A stretch of DNA of 64,000 bases from Dyadobacter pollutisoli (GTDB lineage Bacteria; Bacteroidota; Bacteroidia; Cytophagales; Spirosomataceae). The notes under the pieces were generated by a model, which saw nothing but the letters and a program-made list of their open reading frames with translations, had not been told where the DNA came from and did not search any database. Made by a program: the position numbers and the translations under genes. The stretch lies in assembly GCF_026625565.1 (NCBI RefSeq), contig NZ_CP112998.1, positions 4,404,501 through 4,468,500 on the forward strand, read 5' to 3'. This document shows, one piece after another, positions 61,572 through 64,000 of the stretch (the stretch's first letter is position 1; every line of letters starts with the position of its first letter).

Positions 61572-63980
61572 ATGCTATATCCCAATACATTAGAACAAAA
61601 ATTAGGTTTTGACAAGCTAAGGGAACGATTAAAGGAAGCTTGCATCAGTCCGCTGGGCCAGGGCTTTGTAGAAAAAATCAAGTTTTCTGAGAACTTTGGC
61701 CTGGTGGAAAAACTGGTAAGCCAGACCGCCGAAATGCAACGTATTATGCAAATCGGCGAGAATTTCCCTTCTCAAAACTACATTGACGCTACACCATATC
61801 TTCGAAGGGCGTCCATTGAGGGAATGCTCCTCACCCAGCCCGAGTTTTCGGATCTAAAAGTATCCCTGCAAACCATCCGGTTGTGCCTGCGCTTTTTCGA
61901 AAGTCAGGAGCCTGAATCCTTTCCTATTTTAGGAGAATATGCCAAAACCATCAGGATCGAAAAGGAGATAACCGACGCCATTGACCGCATTATCGATGAT
62001 CGCGGGCAAATCCGTGACTCTGCTTCCTCTGAACTTTCAAGGATCAGAAAAAGGCTCATTTCAGAACAAGCCGGCATCAGAAAAAAACTGGATACCATCC
62101 TGAAATCCGCCAGAAGCAGCGGCTGGATTGGGGATGATGTGTCGCTGACGATCCGTAATGGGCGAATGGTGATCCCGGTAGCAGCGGAACATAAAAGAAA
62201 AGTGCGAGGATTTATCCACGACGAATCGGCGACCGGACAAACCGTTTTTATTGAACCTACCGATGTTTTTGAGTCTAATAATGAGATCCGCGAACTGGAA
62301 TATGAGGAGCGCAGGGAGATCAACCGGATACTGCTCGAACTGACTGCCAGGCTCCGGCCATTTGTTCCGGATCTTCAAAAAGCATATCAGTTTTTGGGAT
62401 TAATGGATTTTTTACGGGCAAAGGCGAAACTGGCTGCTGAAATGGGCGCTATCAATCCACCATTCAGCAATCGTCAGTTTATCGAATGGCGTGACGCGCG
62501 TCATCCATTGCTGCATTTGTCATTCCAAAAACAAGGCAAAAAAGTAGTTCCGCTTAACATTGAACTCAAAGATAACCAGCGCATTCTGATCGTTTCGGGG
62601 CCCAATGCCGGTGGTAAATCGGTGGCGCTCAAAACCGTCGGACTGATCCAGTATATGTTTCAATGCGGATTGCTGGTTCCGGTAGCCGAGGGCTCGTCAA
62701 TGGGCTTTTTTCAAAATATCTTCATTGATATTGGCGACGAGCAATCATTGGAAAACGACCTGAGTACATATAGCTCCCACCTCACCAACATGCGTCATTT
62801 TCTGACGCTGGCGAACAAAAGGACGTTATTCCTGATCGACGAGTTCGGTACTGGAACTGAGCCAGGTCTGGGCGGGGCTATTGCGGAGGCAATTCTCGAA
62901 AACCTGACCAAATCGGGCGCATTTGGTGTGATTAATACCCATTATACCAACCTGAAAGTGCTTGCAGACAAAATGGATGGTCTCGTGAATGGTGCAATGC
63001 GTTTCGACGGGGAGCATCTGGAACCACTCTATCAGCTTGAAATCGGAAGACCGGGCAGCTCATTTGCTTTCGAAATCGCTTCCAAAATAGGACTGCCGGA
63101 AGCCGTCATCAGCAAGGCGAAAGAAAAACTGGGAACTCAGCAGGTTAGTTTTGAAAAACTGCTGAAAGAACTGGACATTGAGCGAAGGGTTTTCGCTGAA
63201 AAAAACATTGAAATTGGCGTGAAAGAACGCAAGCTGACCAAACAGCTTTCTGACTACACTTCATTGAAGGAAAAGCTCGAAATCAATGAAAAGAAAATCG
63301 TAAACGAGGCCAAGCAAAAAGCCAAGAACCTGATTTCCGACGCTAACCAGCTCATTGAAAATACAATAAGAGAGATAAAGGAAAATAAAGCTGAGAAGGA
63401 AAAAACCAAGATCGTTAGGACCGTACTTGAAACTTTTGGCAAGAAAAACCTTGAACTGGAAGTAGTACCTGAACCTGTTACGACGGAAGAAGTTTTCGAA
63501 CCGGAAGCAGGCGACATTGTTCCCGGAAGCTACGTCAGGATCATTGGGCAAACGGCCATTGGTGAAGTACTGGCTGTAAAAGGCAAGGATGTTGAGATCA
63601 GGATCGGTGATCTGAAATCCAATATCAAACTGAACAGGCTGGAAAAAGTATCCAACAAAACTTACAAAGCTGCAACGGGCGAGAAAAAGCTAAAAACCAG
63701 CGCGAAGGGTGTTGATCTGAACGAGCGCATGATGAATTTCAGTTTTAACCTCGATATGCGCGGAAAACGTGGGGAAGAAGCTTTGGGACTTGTGGACCAG
63801 TTTATGGATAATGCCATTATGCTGGGTTACGACGAACTGCGCATTGTTCACGGCAAAGGGGACGGAATCTTGCGCACGCTCGTACGTAACCATCTGCGCG
63901 GGTACACGCAGGTATCAGGCATGCAGGACGAGCATCCGGACCGTGGTGGCGCGGGAGTGACCATTGTAAAGTTGAAGTAA
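61572..63980 (+). CDS. mutS2: MutS2 family ATPase/endonuclease
   Basis: 802 residues from the ATG at 61572; the in-frame extension to 61530 runs through the palindromic repeat and is rejected. Walker A is GPNAGGKS (about 345-352) and Walker B IDEFGTGTEPG (about 425-435). A long coiled coil (about 520-640) leads to the C-terminal Smr domain (about 720-802), with LDMRGKRGEEA and VHGKGDG. MutS2 proteins suppress recombination and, in Bacillus, rescue collided ribosomes. The LDxRG motif of the Smr domain is intact, so nuclease activity is expected. Confidence 0.95.
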   Translation: MLYPNTLEQKLGFDKLRERLKEACISPLGQGFVEKIKFSENFGLVEKLVSQTAEMQRIMQIGENFPSQNYIDATPYLRRASIEGMLLTQPEFSDLKVSLQTIRLCLRFFESQEPESFPILGEYAKTIRIEKEITDAIDRIIDDRGQIRDSASSELSRIRKRLISEQAGIRKKLDTILKSARSSGWIGDDVSLTIRNGRMVIPVAAEHKRKVRGFIHDESATGQTVFIEPTDVFESNNEIRELEYEERREINRILLELTARLRPFVPDLQKAYQFLGLMDFLRAKAKLAAEMGAINPPFSNRQFIEWRDARHPLLHLSFQKQGKKVVPLNIELKDNQRILIVSGPNAGGKSVALKTVGLIQYMFQCGLLVPVAEGSSMGFFQNIFIDIGDEQSLENDLSTYSSHLTNMRHFLTLANKRTLFLIDEFGTGTEPGLGGAIAEAILENLTKSGAFGVINTHYTNLKVLADKMDGLVNGAMRFDGEHLEPLYQLEIGRPGSSFAFEIASKIGLPEAVISKAKEKLGTQQVSFEKLLKELDIERRVFAEKNIEIGVKERKLTKQLSDYTSLKEKLEINEKKIVNEAKQKAKNLISDANQLIENTIREIKENKAEKEKTKIVRTVLETFGKKNLELEVVPEPVTTEEVFEPEAGDIVPGSYVRIIGQTAIGEVLAVKGKDVEIRIGDLKSNIKLNRLEKVSNKTYKAATGEKKLKTSAKGVDLNERMMNFSFNLDMRGKRGEEALGLVDQFMDNAIMLGYDELRIVHGKGDGILRTLVRNHLRGYTQVSGMQDEHPDRGGAGVTIVKLK

Positions 63981-64000
63981 GCGAATGTATAAAAAGAGAG

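Noticed and set aside
1..64000. CRISPR arrays, tRNA or rRNA genes, prophage and insertion sequences
   Set aside because: Looked for on both strands by eye; no repeat-spacer array, transposase, integrase or RNA-gene signature was seen.

Overview
The window reads as chromosomal DNA from a member of the Bacteroidota, probably Cytophagales/Spirosomaceae and Dyadobacter-like (inference from protein style, not a database match). Supporting signs are two large TonB-dependent receptors with carboxypeptidase-regulatory N-termini, OmpA and DUF5916/CBM9-like envelope proteins, and -7 promoter elements of the Bacteroidota TAnnTTTG type. The CcmE is of the CxxxY kind, a diaminopimelate lysine pathway is present, and Shine-Dalgarno sequences are weak. 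No tRNA, rRNA, CRISPR array, transposase or prophage was seen. Coding density is high; only one gap exceeds 300 bases (53454-53915).

Layout. 1-5400: a class V aminotransferase cut by the window edge, dapA and ligA on the minus strand, then a Uma2-family protein and rpe on the plus strand. 5400-8814: a secreted DUF4038-type glycosidase-like protein and an OmpA/PD40 envelope protein. 8926-22684: the main accessory region, a glycan-assembly locus. It holds a GT39-like glycosyltransferase, a transketolase split into N- and C-terminal subunits, an NDP-sugar epimerase fused to a polyprenyl-phosphate glycosyltransferase, a hicAB toxin-antitoxin pair lodged between the transketolase halves, a GT-C-like membrane protein, an OafA-type acyltransferase, a second GT2, an 893-residue membrane-anchored protein with a propeller-like C-terminus, and an AlgX/SGNH-like protein. 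22856-26564: secreted lipase, M14 peptidase and a small outer-membrane protein.

26747-33851: DEAD-box helicase, rhodanese, dapF, rplS, the NAD(P)HX repair enzyme, a small unknown ORF and feoAB. 34057-38791: a cytochrome c maturation operon (ccmB, ccmC, ccmD-like, ccmE, ccmF) closed by a strong terminator. 38966-53453: flavin amine oxidase, TonB receptor, DUF3817 protein, DUF5916 protein, leucine-rich-repeat protein, polyprenyl synthase, patatin, a GDPD-like protein and a second TonB receptor. 53916-63980: alpha/beta hydrolase, two lipoproteins, RsmI-like methyltransferase, MBL hydrolase, pssA, a FabH-type synthase, CoA-binding protein, NUMOD4/HNH protein, truncated IscA-like protein, a small membrane protein and mutS2.

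How the genes fit together. The best candidate for something undescribed is the 10912-22684 operon. A ThDP-dependent ketol-transfer enzyme in two pieces, an epimerase-glycosyltransferase fusion, a lipid-linked sugar step, GT-C-like membrane transferases and O-acylation functions together suggest synthesis and envelope attachment of an unusual, possibly ketol-extended or branched, acylated sugar. This is inference from gene content and spacing. The hicAB pair carries its own promoter and a candidate operator, so it appears to be independently regulated inside that operon. Other notable points are a CcmE with cysteine in the haem-binding position, an IscA-like protein without its C-terminal cysteines, a GDPD-like protein and a DUF4038 protein with altered catalytic motifs, and several palindromic intergenic elements.
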